A DNA stretch of 64,000 nucleotides, from assembly GCF_004010325.2 (NCBI RefSeq), contig NZ_SADR02000017.1, positions 104,235 to 168,234 of the forward strand. Direction: 5' to 3'. The translations under genes were made by a program, and so were the position numbers. This DNA comes from Mesorhizobium sp. M00.F.Ca.ET.216.01.1.1 (lineage in GTDB: Bacteria; Pseudomonadota; Alphaproteobacteria; Rhizobiales; Rhizobiaceae). Shown piece by piece: positions 1-9,547 of this stretch; the stretch's first letter is position 1, and every line of letters begins with the position of its first letter. A model generated the notes under the pieces. That model worked only from the letters and a program-made list of their open reading frames with translations, made no database searches and was not told the DNA's origin.

Positions 1-764
1 GCTTCGTCAGTGGACTTGTTCAGCTTGTCCATGTTGGAGTCGAGGAATTTCCTGACATCGTGGCGGAACGCCAGGTAGCGGTCGCAGTAGATGAAAAAGC
101 GCGTGACTAGCTCTTGACGCTCGCTGCGAGCGTCGACGCCCTTGGCCATATGGGGCGTCAAGCTCTTAAAGAGGTCTGATGCAGCCCTTTCAATCACCAG
201 ATCGAGGAAGGCACCGCGGTAAACGCCTTTCCGTATTTCGGCGTCTTCAAGTCGCTTTCCTGATGTGTTGAGGCGCCTGAACAGCTCAACACGGGTGCTT
301 TCGTCGGTTCCCTGGTCCAAGACGAACGAACGTATTGGCGTGTTGTTGAGACGCCGCTGCACCGAGGGCGGCAAATCGGCGAAATGATATCCGTTCAGTA
401 TGTCTAGCTTCTCGAGACCTCTCAGCGCGAACCCATCCCGCAAATATCGTACTAGGCTTCGGATCCGTTGCGAGCCGTCAACGATCTCCAAGCGCCCCTC
501 GACGTCATAGAGGAATACCGGAGGAACTGGGACCCTGAGGATGAGGCTCTCGATGAAATAGGAGCTTTGCTCCTCGTTCCAAGCGAGGCTTCGCTGATAC
601 TCCGGAACGTAGATGTCCCCTTCCGTCTCGGCCTCATCGCGAAATTTCGAAACCACCAGTTCGACGGAAAAGTCCGTAACAACGTACCGAGCCTCCCGGC
701 GCACATCATCGACGATCGCAGCCACTTCGTCCGGGTCTGCCAACTGCAGTAAAAGGTTCGACAT
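1..764 (-). CDS. DUF262 domain protein (3' end outside window)
   Basis: About 254 codons are visible; the C-terminus lies beyond the left edge. The start is an ATG giving MSNLLLQLAD. The DUF262 hallmarks are present: an EYQR motif near residues 55-58, an IESLILRVPVPPV segment at 71-83, and IVDGSQR at 94-100 (the family's usual IVDGQQR). DUF262 is the N-terminal domain of GmrSD-type modification-dependent restriction enzymes and of several other defence proteins; it resembles ParB/Srx folds and can hydrolyse nucleotides. Whether a DUF1524 HNH domain follows cannot be seen. It is divergent from the McrA-like pseudogene, which fits a restriction role inside a defence island. Confidence 0.8.
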   Translation of the reverse strand, partial: MSNLLLQLADPDEVAAIVDDVRREARYVVTDFSVELVVSKFRDEAETEGDIYVPEYQRSLAWNEEQSSYFIESLILRVPVPPVFLYDVEGRLEIVDGSQRIRSLVRYLRDGFALRGLEKLDILNGYHFADLPPSVQRRLNNTPIRSFVLDQGTDESTRVELFRRLNTSGKRLEDAEIRKGVYRGAFLDLVIERAASDLFKSLTPHMAKGVDARSERQELVTRFFIYCDRYLAFRHDVRKFLDSNMDKLNKSTDE

Positions 765-881
765 AAGGTTTTGGTCCCGACAAGATGCATAGATGTCAGA
801 TTCTTGGCATGATCGCTAGCGAGGCAGAGAATCGGAACCCTGCGTCGCTCGCCCAACACTCGGCGCCGTGAGGAAAATGTC

Positions 882-1312
882 TTGACGGCTTTCGGTGAGG
901 ATGGTCAGATACTGGACGCAGAGTTCGAGGTCGAAGAAACGGCCATCGGGGTCGACATCGTGCTTCACTCGAATGGCGGCGTCTCCCGAGGCAAGCCCGC
1001 CTACAACCCGGACTATATCGCGACCCTTGAAACCATCTTAGCCCGCCTCGCGGTGCTCGGTGGCAATCTTGAGGGGGCGTGGGTCGACAGTAAGGCCCTC
1101 GCCGACCTCGACCCGAACGACCGTCGAGTTAAATTGGAGACGGCCGACTATCCCATTCGTCTATCCGACGTTTCCGATATCGGCGAACTCAGATTGCAGA
1201 TCCGCCGGAGCGTTTCAACGATCGGAAGGTCGGAACGTCGATCTGCCGGCACCGGCAATAAAAGTTACGACTAGCGGTATCTTTCGACATCCGCCCTTCT
1301 CTTCCGAGACTA
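882..1312 (+). pseudogene. McrA-like type IV restriction enzyme, N-terminal part
   Basis: A TTG start after AGGAAA gives a 130-aa reading frame (MTAFGEDGQILDAEF...) that resembles, from memory, the N-terminal modified-base-binding domain of E. coli McrA. Shared features are the F-(D/E)-(D/N)-G start, a YN..(L)DYI segment and the ending GTGNK where McrA has SGNRTK. This frame stops at 1272-1274. Just before, at the A-run 1260-1263, a one-base shift moves reading into a frame giving KLRLAVSFDIRPSLPRL, which runs up to the IS630 insertion at 1311-1312 and is in phase with the HNH part beyond it. The gene therefore carries two lesions: a one-base deletion and an insertion. Not functional as one protein. 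Confidence 0.7.
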
Positions 1313-2355
1313 GAGCGCGTCCTGTTTAATCCGGTTCATATCCTGCGGCTTTGAAGTAGTTGGCACATTCGGCTGTGGTGAAGAGGTCGACGACCGCGCC
1401 GACCGTGTCCCACAACGCCTTGATGGTTCTCTCGGCCTTTGCTCGCAGCAGCGCCTTGAGTTTGGCGAAGGCGTTCTCAATCGGGTTGAAGTCGGGACTG
1501 TAAGGCGGCAGGTAGAGCAGGCTCGCGCCTGCGGCCTCAATCGCGTCGCGCACGCCGGCGGCCTTGTGGGCGGGCAGGTTGTCCATGACAACTACGTCGC
1601 CCTCCGACAATGTCGGGACCAGCACCTGCTCGACATAGGCCAGGAACACGTTGCCGTTCATGGCGCCGTCGTAGACGAAGGGCGCAGTCATGCCCGTCAG
1701 CCGCAGCGCTCCGGTGAAGGTTGTGGTCTTCCAGTGGCCATGCGGCACGCCGGCCCGGCAGCGCTCGCCGCGCGGCGCTCTTCCACGCAGGCGGGCCATC
1801 TTTGTGGAGAGGCCGGTCTCATCGATGAACACGAGCTTCGCCGGATCGAGGTCGAGCTGGCCGTCGAACCAGTCGCGGCGCCGCTTCAGGATGTCGGGGC
1901 GATCCTGCTCCAGTGCGTGCGCGGACTTTTTTTGAATGTCCAGCCGTGGCGGCGAAGCCAGGCGCTCAAGGCGCTGCGGCTGATGCGCACCGACTGCTCG
2001 GCGACGAGCCGCTCCACCATCTCGTTCAGCGTGATGTCCTTGCGCTCCTCGATCAGCCCGACGACGAAGGCTTCATGCGCATCGAGGCTGGAGGCACGGC
2101 GGCGGCCCTGCGGGCGGGGCGCCAGTTCGCCGATCTTCGCCCGCGCAATCCAGCGGATCGCGCTGGACACTCCCACGCCGAACCGCGCCGCCGCTTGCCG
2201 CGCCGACATGCCCTCGTCCGAAGCCTTCAAGACCCGCGACCGAAGATCCACGCTCAATGCTTTTCCCATCGTCAACCTCCATCGAGGTGGACGTTGAATC
2301 AGCACAAAACGCAGCCGTCACTTCACAATCGATTCATCGATCACAGGACGTGCTC
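1313..2355 (-). mobile_element. IS630-family insertion sequence
   Basis: The 1,043-bp element is flanked by TA on both sides (1311-1312 and 2356-2357), the expected target duplication for IS630/Tc1. The ends are near-perfect inverted repeats: GAGCGCGTCCTGT on the left and, on the opposite strand at the right end, GAGCACGTCCTGT. It contains one transposase gene in two overlapping frames. It interrupts the McrA-like gene. Confidence 0.92.
1326..2269 (-). CDS. IS630-family transposase, frameshifted orfA-orfB
   Basis: The first frame starts at 2269 (MGKALSVDLR, preceded by GGAGG) and encodes a helix-turn-helix DNA-binding part (ARQAAARFGVGVSSAIRWI). The second frame, down to 1326, encodes the DDE catalytic part: FIDETG, VVVMDNLPAH and PPYSPDFNPIENAF carry the D, D and E. 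The frames meet at a run of seven A residues on the coding strand (near 1927-1933). A -1 slip there joins HGWTFKK to SAHALEQDRPD. Programmed -1 frameshifting on A-runs is known for several IS630 members, so the element may be active. A simple inactivating mutation cannot be excluded from sequence alone. Confidence 0.88.
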
Positions 2356-2357
2356 TA

Positions 2358-2861
2358 GAACCGGCGTTGCGGGGCGGTACCGCCACCGCACAAGCCTTCA
2401 TCGACTCACTTGTCGACTTTAGTACGAACGTTGATCAGCTGCCCCTACTCGCAAGCGCACCCGACCTGCAAAACCCCGAAATACGCAAAGCGGTGTGGGA
2501 TTTGACGCGCGATGCTACTCCGATCATCAAGCACCGGATTAGCCGATACGTGGAACGCGGGCCGATCGGAGCAATGGTGAAGCTAACGAACAACCACCGG
2601 TGTCAGGGCTGCGACGTCTTGGGTCAGGCTTGGGCCACGTTCTTCAAACCGGATGGTATGCCGTATGTCGAAGCTCACCACGTGGTGCAGGTATCGACAC
2701 TCAGCGTTGATGTGCTGGGGCCGCAAAACGTCATTACGGTCTGTCCAAATCACCATCGCCAGCTTCACTTCGAGGTCACCACGGTGCTGCACCTTGGCGA
2801 CGAATTCGAATTCATCCTCCCTCCGCACCTCGCGTTCCGGATTCGGAAGTTTTCCGTCTGA
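2358..2861 (+). pseudogene. McrA-like type IV restriction enzyme, HNH nuclease part
   Basis: This frame carries an HNH nuclease domain: a CQGC zinc knuckle, DGMPYVEAHHV, and NVITVCPNHHRQLHF. It has the same order and spacing as the McrA C-terminal domain, which cleaves DNA with modified cytosines. The frame is open from the IS630 right end and continues the pre-insertion phase read upstream of 1311. A TTG at 2367 could start a free HNH fragment of 164 aa, but no good ribosome site is visible, so I read it as the severed 3' half. The 3' end overlaps the convergent vsr gene by 50 bp. Confidence 0.78.
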
Positions 2862-3345
2862 GACTAGCGTTAAAGCTTCGATGAAGGCGGTGTGGTTGGC
2901 TCATCCGCGCATCTATCGCCAGTCGCAATATTTGTAGGAGCGGCTCCAGGTAGTCGTTACGCTTTATCTCGCATTCCCACACCTCCACGACAGCCCAGCC
3001 CCGCGAACGCAGTGCGCCCGCAGCAGCGGCGTCACGCTCCCGATTGCGCCTAAACTTCTCCGTCCAGAACGCGACCCTGGACTTTGGCGTGGTCGCGAGA
3101 TGGCAGCCCGGATGGCGATGCCAGAAACAGCCATGAACGAATACCACGACCTTTCGCCGGGGAAAAACGAGATCCGGCGTTCCCGGGAGGCCCTTAACAT
3201 GAAGGCGGTATCGCAGACCGGCGGCATGAAGAGCCGATCGCACTTTCATCTCGGGCGACGTGTCCTTTTGCCGTACCGAACGCATTATCCTGCTGCGCTG
3301 TGAACTAACGGGATAATCGTCGTTGTCTATATGGTCACAGGTCAT
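2812..3345 (-). CDS. vsr: Very short patch repair endonuclease Vsr
   Basis: The 177-aa protein matches the Vsr family: an N-terminal RSRIMRSVRQKDTSPE segment (about 18-32), the metal-binding aspartate in GTPDLVFP (about 55-62), the FVHGCFWHRHPGC active-site and zinc region (69-81), and a WE...L tail. Vsr nicks 5' of the T in T:G mismatches created by deamination of 5-methylcytosine. It normally accompanies a Dcm-type C5 methyltransferase, but none is visible here. The last ~35 residues extend beyond the usual Vsr end and overlap the 3' end of the McrA pseudogene on the other strand. The gene follows druE on the same strand after 136 bp, so it may be cotranscribed with it. Confidence 0.9.
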   Translation of the reverse strand: MTCDHIDNDDYPVSSQRSRIMRSVRQKDTSPEMKVRSALHAAGLRYRLHVKGLPGTPDLVFPRRKVVVFVHGCFWHRHPGCHLATTPKSRVAFWTEKFRRNRERDAAAAGALRSRGWAVVEVWECEIKRNDYLEPLLQILRLAIDARMSQPHRLHRSFNASLRRKTSESGTRGAEGG

Positions 3346-3481
3346 GGTTCTCAGTGCTCATTAGGGATGCAGCCGCCTGCGACGCTATAGGCGAACGTCG
3401 CAAAAACAGCCGCCTTCAGGCGCCAAAGTTGGCCGGACGCGCCATTCACGCTGAACCGTGCATTCCTTGAGGAGTCGACTC

Positions 3482-6400
3482 TCAGTCAAGTCTCACCGCA
3501 AGGAACGTCCCATCTAGACCGTTGAGAACTGAGAACGGTCGTTTAAGGCTCGTCACCTGCTCAGAGATTGAGCTAGCATGATCGTGGTGTTCGTCGGTAA
3601 CTCGCCATGAGCCCATTCCCTGATCAAAGAAGATCGTGCCAGAGCCACGCGGCGTTCGAAATTCAAGGCGACGGCGGTGCGGCGCGGATTGGACTTGTGA
3701 CACCTGCACTTTCGGCACCACCTCGACAAGCGATTGCTCCATAACCGCCGTACGCGTAACTAGGTCGGCCCAATCCCTATGCAACCACGGTCCTGTACGA
3801 GCCCCACCGCCGGTCTTGGCGGCGAGAGTCTGCACTTTGACGTTGGTGTCATAGTCGCTGAAGGCGGCGACCACTTCCGTCAGGAGACGGATGGACAGCG
3901 GATTGAACAGGTACTTGTCCGAATAGCGAATCTCCAAACACGGGGCAGCGAATACCTGCGCTAATTCCGTCGAGCGCGCGCGCAACAGCGCCCTGAGCCG
4001 GGCACCGAAACCCGCGGCTGGTCCGTCGAGCTCATCAGCAATCTCGAAAATGGCCTCACTGCCGCCGGCCGAGAGCAGGGCGGATACATCTAGCCGCTCC
4101 CGCGGCGCGGCAAGCGCCGTTGCACCTCGTACCACCGGAGCATCGGAGACAGAGCCCCAACCAATACCCACGGCCTTCGCGGATGCAGACGATGATGCCC
4201 AGGCGGTTAGCCCACGTGTCGAGACCACACCCGCCAGCCAGGCGTCGTTGTCGACTTCGTTTCGCGCTACGATGTCGACGCGTGCGCGCTGAGCCCATAG
4301 TACCACGTTCCGACGCGTGACGGCATCGGTAGCGGTCAGCGCGCTCGCGTCGACTGCGATCTGCACCCCGCGCCCGCGAGCGCCCCAGCGTTCCAGAACG
4401 GGCGCCATTTGCCAAGTCTCCAATTCCCACTCTGCAGGAGGCCCTGACATGAACACGACCAGTGTATTCGACGCATCGTCCCCAAGGCGGTCGGAGAGTG
4501 CTTGGGGGAGAGGTGCGGATTCATATTCGGTGGCAGGTCCGAACAGTCGGAAGCGCTTGGGAAGGTCCAGACTGCGTCCAATGGCGGTGAGTAGGGAATG
4601 CGCTGCCCTCCGGTCGGTGCCTTCGACCGCATGTTGGCTATCAACCGAGAGCACGCAGCGAGGGCAGGCGAATACTGCATCGGGATCGCCACAACGGCCC
4701 AACTTGCTGCAGTCCAGCAAGTCTCTAGCCTCGTTAAGTATGCCGATGGGATCACGAGCTATCGTGGCAGAGAAGCCGGCGCCTCCGCTCGCCCGGTCGA
4801 AGACAGCAGCGGTCCAATTGCGCTGGCCGGCAGGATGGATGGCGGGAGGCGCCGCAAAGCCCATCTCGTCAGCATCCACGCCGAGGCGACGCGCGGCCGC
4901 TTCTCTGATCGCCAAAGCCACCGTCAGCGCCACTTCACGGCTGGCGCAGTCGTAGAGTTGTATTTCGCAGACGTCGGTTCGAATTTCGTGACCGAGTCGT
5001 AGATGGCGCGCCACGGCATAGGGGTTGATCTCCGGCGCGCCTGTGCAGGTGCGTTCGTCGGCCGCACGGGGGCCTCCGCGAAGTGGACGGTGCCCCGCGA
5101 GGGACCCGGCGCCATCCGCTTGGTGTTCGGCTTCCGCGCGGCCACAGTGCAGGCAGACCTCGAACCCATGGCCGTGCGGACCTGGATTGAACCAGAAGAC
5201 CAGACCGTCCGAGCCGGTCCGGAGGCGCCCGACGTTTGGGTCCGGGAGAGCGCGCCAAGCCAGAGTGCGCGCCGAGACCCAGGGGTCGACGAGCATTGAA
5301 GTCCCGGTGTCCGAGGGGTCATCATGAACTTCGTAGCGCGCGTCGACGGCAAAACCGGCTGGAGCGAGGAATCGCATGATCTTGAAGTCAGAGCTGCCGC
5401 AATCGGGGCAGGCGCCGGGAGACACGGCGGATGGCGCCGACAGTAACGCGCCGCAGGACTGACAATGGCGCATCTGACGAAGGCTTTGCACCTCCCGCAC
5501 ACCGGCCTTATCGGCGGGACGTTTCCAATTCAGCGTGACGCCCGCGGACTCTCGCACGACACCGTCCACCACCAAGCTCCGCCCAGGCGCATACTCGAAT
5601 ATGGCGATGTCGCGTTGTCGGGATGGGTATCCTCGAGAACTAAAGCGGTTCTCGCCAGAGTCCTCTCGCTTGTGTCGCTCGACCCCAGTCTCCGTCACGA
5701 AGGACACCACGTCGCTCGGGAAGCCATATGACGGTAGGAATCCGCGACCGGCGAGTTCACCCAAAAGGTAATTTCCCTGGAGCCTCCGACGTTGGAAGTC
5801 CCGCGCCTTGGATACCACAGAGGTTTCGGCATCCGGCTCATCGCCCCTTAGTGCGTCCCATTCCGCGCTCAAATCCGACTGAATGCGCTCGATCGTATCC
5901 CGGACACCTTCGAAGAGGTCGGGGTCTGGTCGCACGGGGGTCCCGCGCAACACCTCCTCAAGATCCGATGTCATCGTCTTGAGACCTGCAGCGGCGGCGT
6001 CGAGCCATGCTAGGAAGCGACGCCAAGGCAAGTTATTCAGGACTTCTGCGCTGAGTCCGAGGCCGAAAAAGGCGCCATTCGTCAGTTTGTGAAGTTCGGC
6101 GCCCTGAGTGGCCAGAAAGCGCGCAAGAAGAAGGGCGTGGGCGTGACGTCGAGCGATGGTTGGGCTTTCGAGACTGACCACCGGCGCGGGCGCTTCTCGC
6201 GCCAGGAAGGCGCCGGGATCTGCGAACGCGAGTCGGTCGAGCGGTCGATCCTTGCAAATCGTCAGGCCAAGAGCGATCGGCTGACGCGCCCGTCCCGCCC
6301 GGCCGACACGCTGCCGGTAATTAGCGATCGCCGGTGGCGCATTGGTGTTTAGAACCGCCTCGATGCTTCCAATGTCAACGCCCATCTCCATGGTGGTCGA

Positions 6401-9400
6401 GCAGCCAAGGACGTTGACTTTTCCAGATTTGAAGGCGTTTTCGTAGTCGCGGAGCAGGAAACTCGGTTGCTGAGCGGAGTGCTCCGCCGCGCGCAGCCAC
6501 GGCGAGAACCTCGCCGCGCGATCCTGCTGATCGCCCCAGGCCCCCTTGGCCCTCAGGAGCGAGACACGTTCATCGGTCGCTAGCCAGTCGTCGAGAATTG
6601 AATCGGAGACGCGACCTCCGTGGGCATCACGGCGCCATGGAAACGGCAGGGTCGGCATGTCGACGGCTTCGGCTTTCGGGTGCACACCGAGCTTGTCGTA
6701 TGGGCTTAGTCCGCGGAAGGTCGTGTCCACCAGACGTCGAGTGTTGGGGCACCAGAAGGCCCTTTCGATCGGCGTGACATTCATGTCGCCGAGCCGTAGC
6801 CGGAAGCCATTCGGACTGACCGTCATGAACCTTTGCAACGTCGACCATGCTGCCCGCAGAAGTTCGTTCAAGTCATCCCGAACGCTTGGATCATCGCGAT
6901 CGAGACCAAGCGCCTGGACAAGCATCCGAACCACGCGAGAAGGTCTTGGACCGTAGGGGTGTGGCCAGAAGCGGACGTATCGGCTTGAGGGAAGCGCAGG
7001 CTCGAAAGGTACCATTTCCACGTGGCTCTGGCGGCGGTCAATCCAACGCATCCAACGTTTAGCGTCGAAATCCAGGATGACGTTAGTTCGGACAAAATGC
7101 GTAAGGAGAAGGCGCACGAGGTCGCGCCAGTCGTCTGCATTCAACCCTAAGCGCGTTGCGGAAGCCGGAACGACCACGTTGGGCTCGTCCAGGCCGGGAA
7201 TGGTCAAGCGCAAAAGGCCCAATGTCTCAGCGCTGTTGGCGCGGACGGGCCGTCGCATGATCTCCCGATATAGCATGAATTCAGCGAGCCGCGCTGGGTC
7301 GGAGAAAGTCTCTTCGCGCTCGACCCAGAGATTCGAGAGAAAGCGGTTGATTGTGGGCTCAGCGGCGAGTCGATCGACAAGTTGGCGCCAGGCCTTCGGG
7401 GTGGCGACCCCTTCGAGCCTGATTCGCGCCAACCGAAGGTCAGCCATGAGGCTGAGAGTGATCCCGTCCTGCTCGTCGGAGGCCAGTCGCTTGAGCTTAG
7501 CCTCGATCGCGGCGATGGCCTGGTCGTCCCGCACGGGACGATCCTGCACAAAGTGGTAGAGAAAGCTTCGGACGAAGCCGCGCTCCGATGCCACCTGCAA
7601 GTTCGCCGCGTGTCGGGCCGTGCCCTGCCGCGCATCGGTGAAGGTAATCAGTTGCCGGCCGTCGAGCGGCAAGGGCTCGTCAGCGTCAGGTTTTGGCGAT
7701 AGGTGCCCGACGAGTCCAGGGGTGATCTGAGACATCAAGTAGGGCGCACCCGCGACGAGCGATCGAAGCACGCCGGCCTCGAGGTCCACCTTCTTGGGTG
7801 CCCAGCCGCAACATGGACACTCACCTACGTGGCGGCTCGCGGTCGTTGGTAACCCCGCGCCGTCCACGGTCTCGACGATCGCACCGGTTTTTGGCTCGAA
7901 GCGGATTATCGGAGACGGCCGTGCCCCGCGCGCCCCTAAATATCGGCGGTTCACGACCGGGGATGTGGTCAGCGGCGCATCGTCTTGTGTGTCGTCTTCG
8001 GCGCCGAAGGTTTCGTCGCGATCGAGCGTTTGCTCGAACTCACCGTCCCCTGTGCCGCCTGTCCAGGCCACAAGATGCGATCCGTCGGCAGTTTCTTCAG
8101 CCTTGAGCGCACCATCGCCGCATTGAATGCAATAGGCCCATTCGAGCACGAGCGATCCGCAGTGTGAGCAATGCTCTCGCGATTCGAGGAAGACGGCGCC
8201 GAAGTGCCAGTCGGCTGCTTCAGATGCGGCGGGCCGCCCGGGACAGGTCGGGTTCACGCAGGCCCAGAGACCGGAAAGCGTCCGGTGGAAGAGGTGTAGG
8301 CGGACCGGCAGGATTGAGTCTCCGCCAGCGCTGGCCAGCGCCGGATCGGAATGTGGGTCCTTCGCCCTTGACGCTTCGACAAGCAGGCGCCTCGGGTCTA
8401 CGTCCGCGCCGCCGATCTGGCGCGCCTGCGCGCTCCAGCCGCTCCAGCCTACGATGGCGCCGGCTCTGAACTGCTCCCTCAGGACCCTTAGCGGTGCAGA
8501 CTTAGCGAAGATCTCACCGGCCTGGAGCGGTTCCATGCCCGCTATCTCGTCAAGTTCGATGAGATTGCTATTGAGGGCAGGAGAGGCCGGTAGCGACGCC
8601 CTAACACCTCTTACCACGTGAATATTTTGCTCTGGTGCGCCTGACAGATCTCGAAGGAAGGATCGTAGCTCGGCGGCGTCCGGGCCGCCGATCGTCGCTG
8701 AGGTCGCGACGTATCGGAGCTCTTCGGGTTTGCGACCGAAAGCAAGCGCGACGCGGCGTAGTAGGAGAGCAATTTCGGCCGCCTGGGCGCCGACATATGA
8801 GTGCGCTTCGTCCAGTACCACGAAGTCAAGCGTACCTTGTGACGCCCGCAGGATCGGTGCGTCCTTCTGCCGGATCAGCATGTACTCCAGCATGGTAACG
8901 TTGGTGACAAGAACCGGCGGAGGCGAGCGCCTGAGTGTCGTCCTATCAGCGACCTTCCAGGGTTCCCCACGCGCGGCGGTGCTCCGCACACTCTCCGGCG
9001 TGTCGCCATTGTAGAGGCAGTAGCGCAGCGCTCCGCCGAAGGGGGCGAACCACTTTGACAGCCGCTCCTCCTGGCTGGCGATAAGTGCGTTGAGCGGATA
9101 GAGCATCAGCGCGCGCACTCCTTCGAGCGGTTTTGCACCGCTATCGGAGGATCGAACCAGCCCATCCAAAATCGGTGTCAAAAAGCATTCTGTCTTCCCT
9201 GAGCCTGTGCCGCTCGACACGATCACCGAAGCGGCGCGTTCGCCGCAAAGCTGCTTCCAAGCGTCCACCTGGTGGGTGTAGGGCGGGTATGCGACTTCAC
9301 GCAGAACTTCGAGCGTTCTTGGGTGCAAAAGGCCAGCCGGCAATCCGCCCCAACCGCCCTCTAACGGCAACCAGGGATAAGCGCCTTCGACAAACGGTTC

Positions 9401-9547
9401 GGAGAGGGCCGAGTTAGGCTGACCAGCGCGCGCACCCAAGCCCTCACGCAGATGCCGATTGAGATCGACTGAACGGAGTCGAGCCATACCGACAATCGCA
9501 TCTGCAGCATCGCGTGGCAGCCGCGCCAGAAGCCTCTCGATTTCCAT
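3482..9547 (-). CDS. druE: DruE-like DEAD/DEAH helicase with DUF1998 (Druantia III)
   Basis: The 2,021-aa protein starts at MEIERLLARL. Its ATG overlaps the druH stop (TGATG), implying translational coupling. A longer frame to 9760 is open, but this start fits the overlap. Helicase motifs: YPPYTHQ (~88-93), Walker A SSGTGSGKTE (111-120), DEAH (246-249), ATSAT (281-285), and motif VI YRQRVGRAGR near 1,076. Several CxxC zinc clusters are scattered through it, and the DUF1998 signature CPRCVLSVDSQH lies near 1,630, followed by about 390 residues of unassigned sequence. Size, architecture and the DruH partner match Druantia type III, an anti-phage system first found by defence-island mining. The mechanism of type III is not established. 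A DISARM or Dpd helicase is less likely because those partners are absent. Confidence 0.82.
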   Translation of the reverse strand: MEIERLLARLPRDAADAIVGMARLRSVDLNRHLREGLGARAGQPNSALSEPFVEGAYPWLPLEGGWGGLPAGLLHPRTLEVLREVAYPPYTHQVDAWKQLCGERAASVIVSSGTGSGKTECFLTPILDGLVRSSDSGAKPLEGVRALMLYPLNALIASQEERLSKWFAPFGGALRYCLYNGDTPESVRSTAARGEPWKVADRTTLRRSPPPVLVTNVTMLEYMLIRQKDAPILRASQGTLDFVVLDEAHSYVGAQAAEIALLLRRVALAFGRKPEELRYVATSATIGGPDAAELRSFLRDLSGAPEQNIHVVRGVRASLPASPALNSNLIELDEIAGMEPLQAGEIFAKSAPLRVLREQFRAGAIVGWSGWSAQARQIGGADVDPRRLLVEASRAKDPHSDPALASAGGDSILPVRLHLFHRTLSGLWACVNPTCPGRPAASEAADWHFGAVFLESREHCSHCGSLVLEWAYCIQCGDGALKAEETADGSHLVAWTGGTGDGEFEQTLDRDETFGAEDDTQDDAPLTTSPVVNRRYLGARGARPSPIIRFEPKTGAIVETVDGAGLPTTASRHVGECPCCGWAPKKVDLEAGVLRSLVAGAPYLMSQITPGLVGHLSPKPDADEPLPLDGRQLITFTDARQGTARHAANLQVASERGFVRSFLYHFVQDRPVRDDQAIAAIEAKLKRLASDEQDGITLSLMADLRLARIRLEGVATPKAWRQLVDRLAAEPTINRFLSNLWVEREETFSDPARLAEFMLYREIMRRPVRANSAETLGLLRLTIPGLDEPNVVVPASATRLGLNADDWRDLVRLLLTHFVRTNVILDFDAKRWMRWIDRRQSHVEMVPFEPALPSSRYVRFWPHPYGPRPSRVVRMLVQALGLDRDDPSVRDDLNELLRAAWSTLQRFMTVSPNGFRLRLGDMNVTPIERAFWCPNTRRLVDTTFRGLSPYDKLGVHPKAEAVDMPTLPFPWRRDAHGGRVSDSILDDWLATDERVSLLRAKGAWGDQQDRAARFSPWLRAAEHSAQQPSFLLRDYENAFKSGKVNVLGCSTTMEMGVDIGSIEAVLNTNAPPAIANYRQRVGRAGRARQPIALGLTICKDRPLDRLAFADPGAFLAREAPAPVVSLESPTIARRHAHALLLARFLATQGAELHKLTNGAFFGLGLSAEVLNNLPWRRFLAWLDAAAAGLKTMTSDLEEVLRGTPVRPDPDLFEGVRDTIERIQSDLSAEWDALRGDEPDAETSVVSKARDFQRRRLQGNYLLGELAGRGFLPSYGFPSDVVSFVTETGVERHKREDSGENRFSSRGYPSRQRDIAIFEYAPGRSLVVDGVVRESAGVTLNWKRPADKAGVREVQSLRQMRHCQSCGALLSAPSAVSPGACPDCGSSDFKIMRFLAPAGFAVDARYEVHDDPSDTGTSMLVDPWVSARTLAWRALPDPNVGRLRTGSDGLVFWFNPGPHGHGFEVCLHCGRAEAEHQADGAGSLAGHRPLRGGPRAADERTCTGAPEINPYAVARHLRLGHEIRTDVCEIQLYDCASREVALTVALAIREAAARRLGVDADEMGFAAPPAIHPAGQRNWTAAVFDRASGGAGFSATIARDPIGILNEARDLLDCSKLGRCGDPDAVFACPRCVLSVDSQHAVEGTDRRAAHSLLTAIGRSLDLPKRFRLFGPATEYESAPLPQALSDRLGDDASNTLVVFMSGPPAEWELETWQMAPVLERWGARGRGVQIAVDASALTATDAVTRRNVVLWAQRARVDIVARNEVDNDAWLAGVVSTRGLTAWASSSASAKAVGIGWGSVSDAPVVRGATALAAPRERLDVSALLSAGGSEAIFEIADELDGPAAGFGARLRALLRARSTELAQVFAAPCLEIRYSDKYLFNPLSIRLLTEVVAAFSDYDTNVKVQTLAAKTGGGARTGPWLHRDWADLVTRTAVMEQSLVEVVPKVQVSQVQSAPHRRRLEFRTPRGSGTIFFDQGMGSWRVTDEHHDHASSISEQVTSLKRPFSVLNGLDGTFLAVRLD

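Noticed and set aside
452..859. 135-aa leftward frame
   Set aside because: It lies in another phase of the DUF262 gene, whose motifs are clear in the chosen phase.
1566..2297. 243-aa rightward frame across the IS630 element
   Set aside because: Antisense to the transposase, which has all DDE motifs; no recognisable protein.
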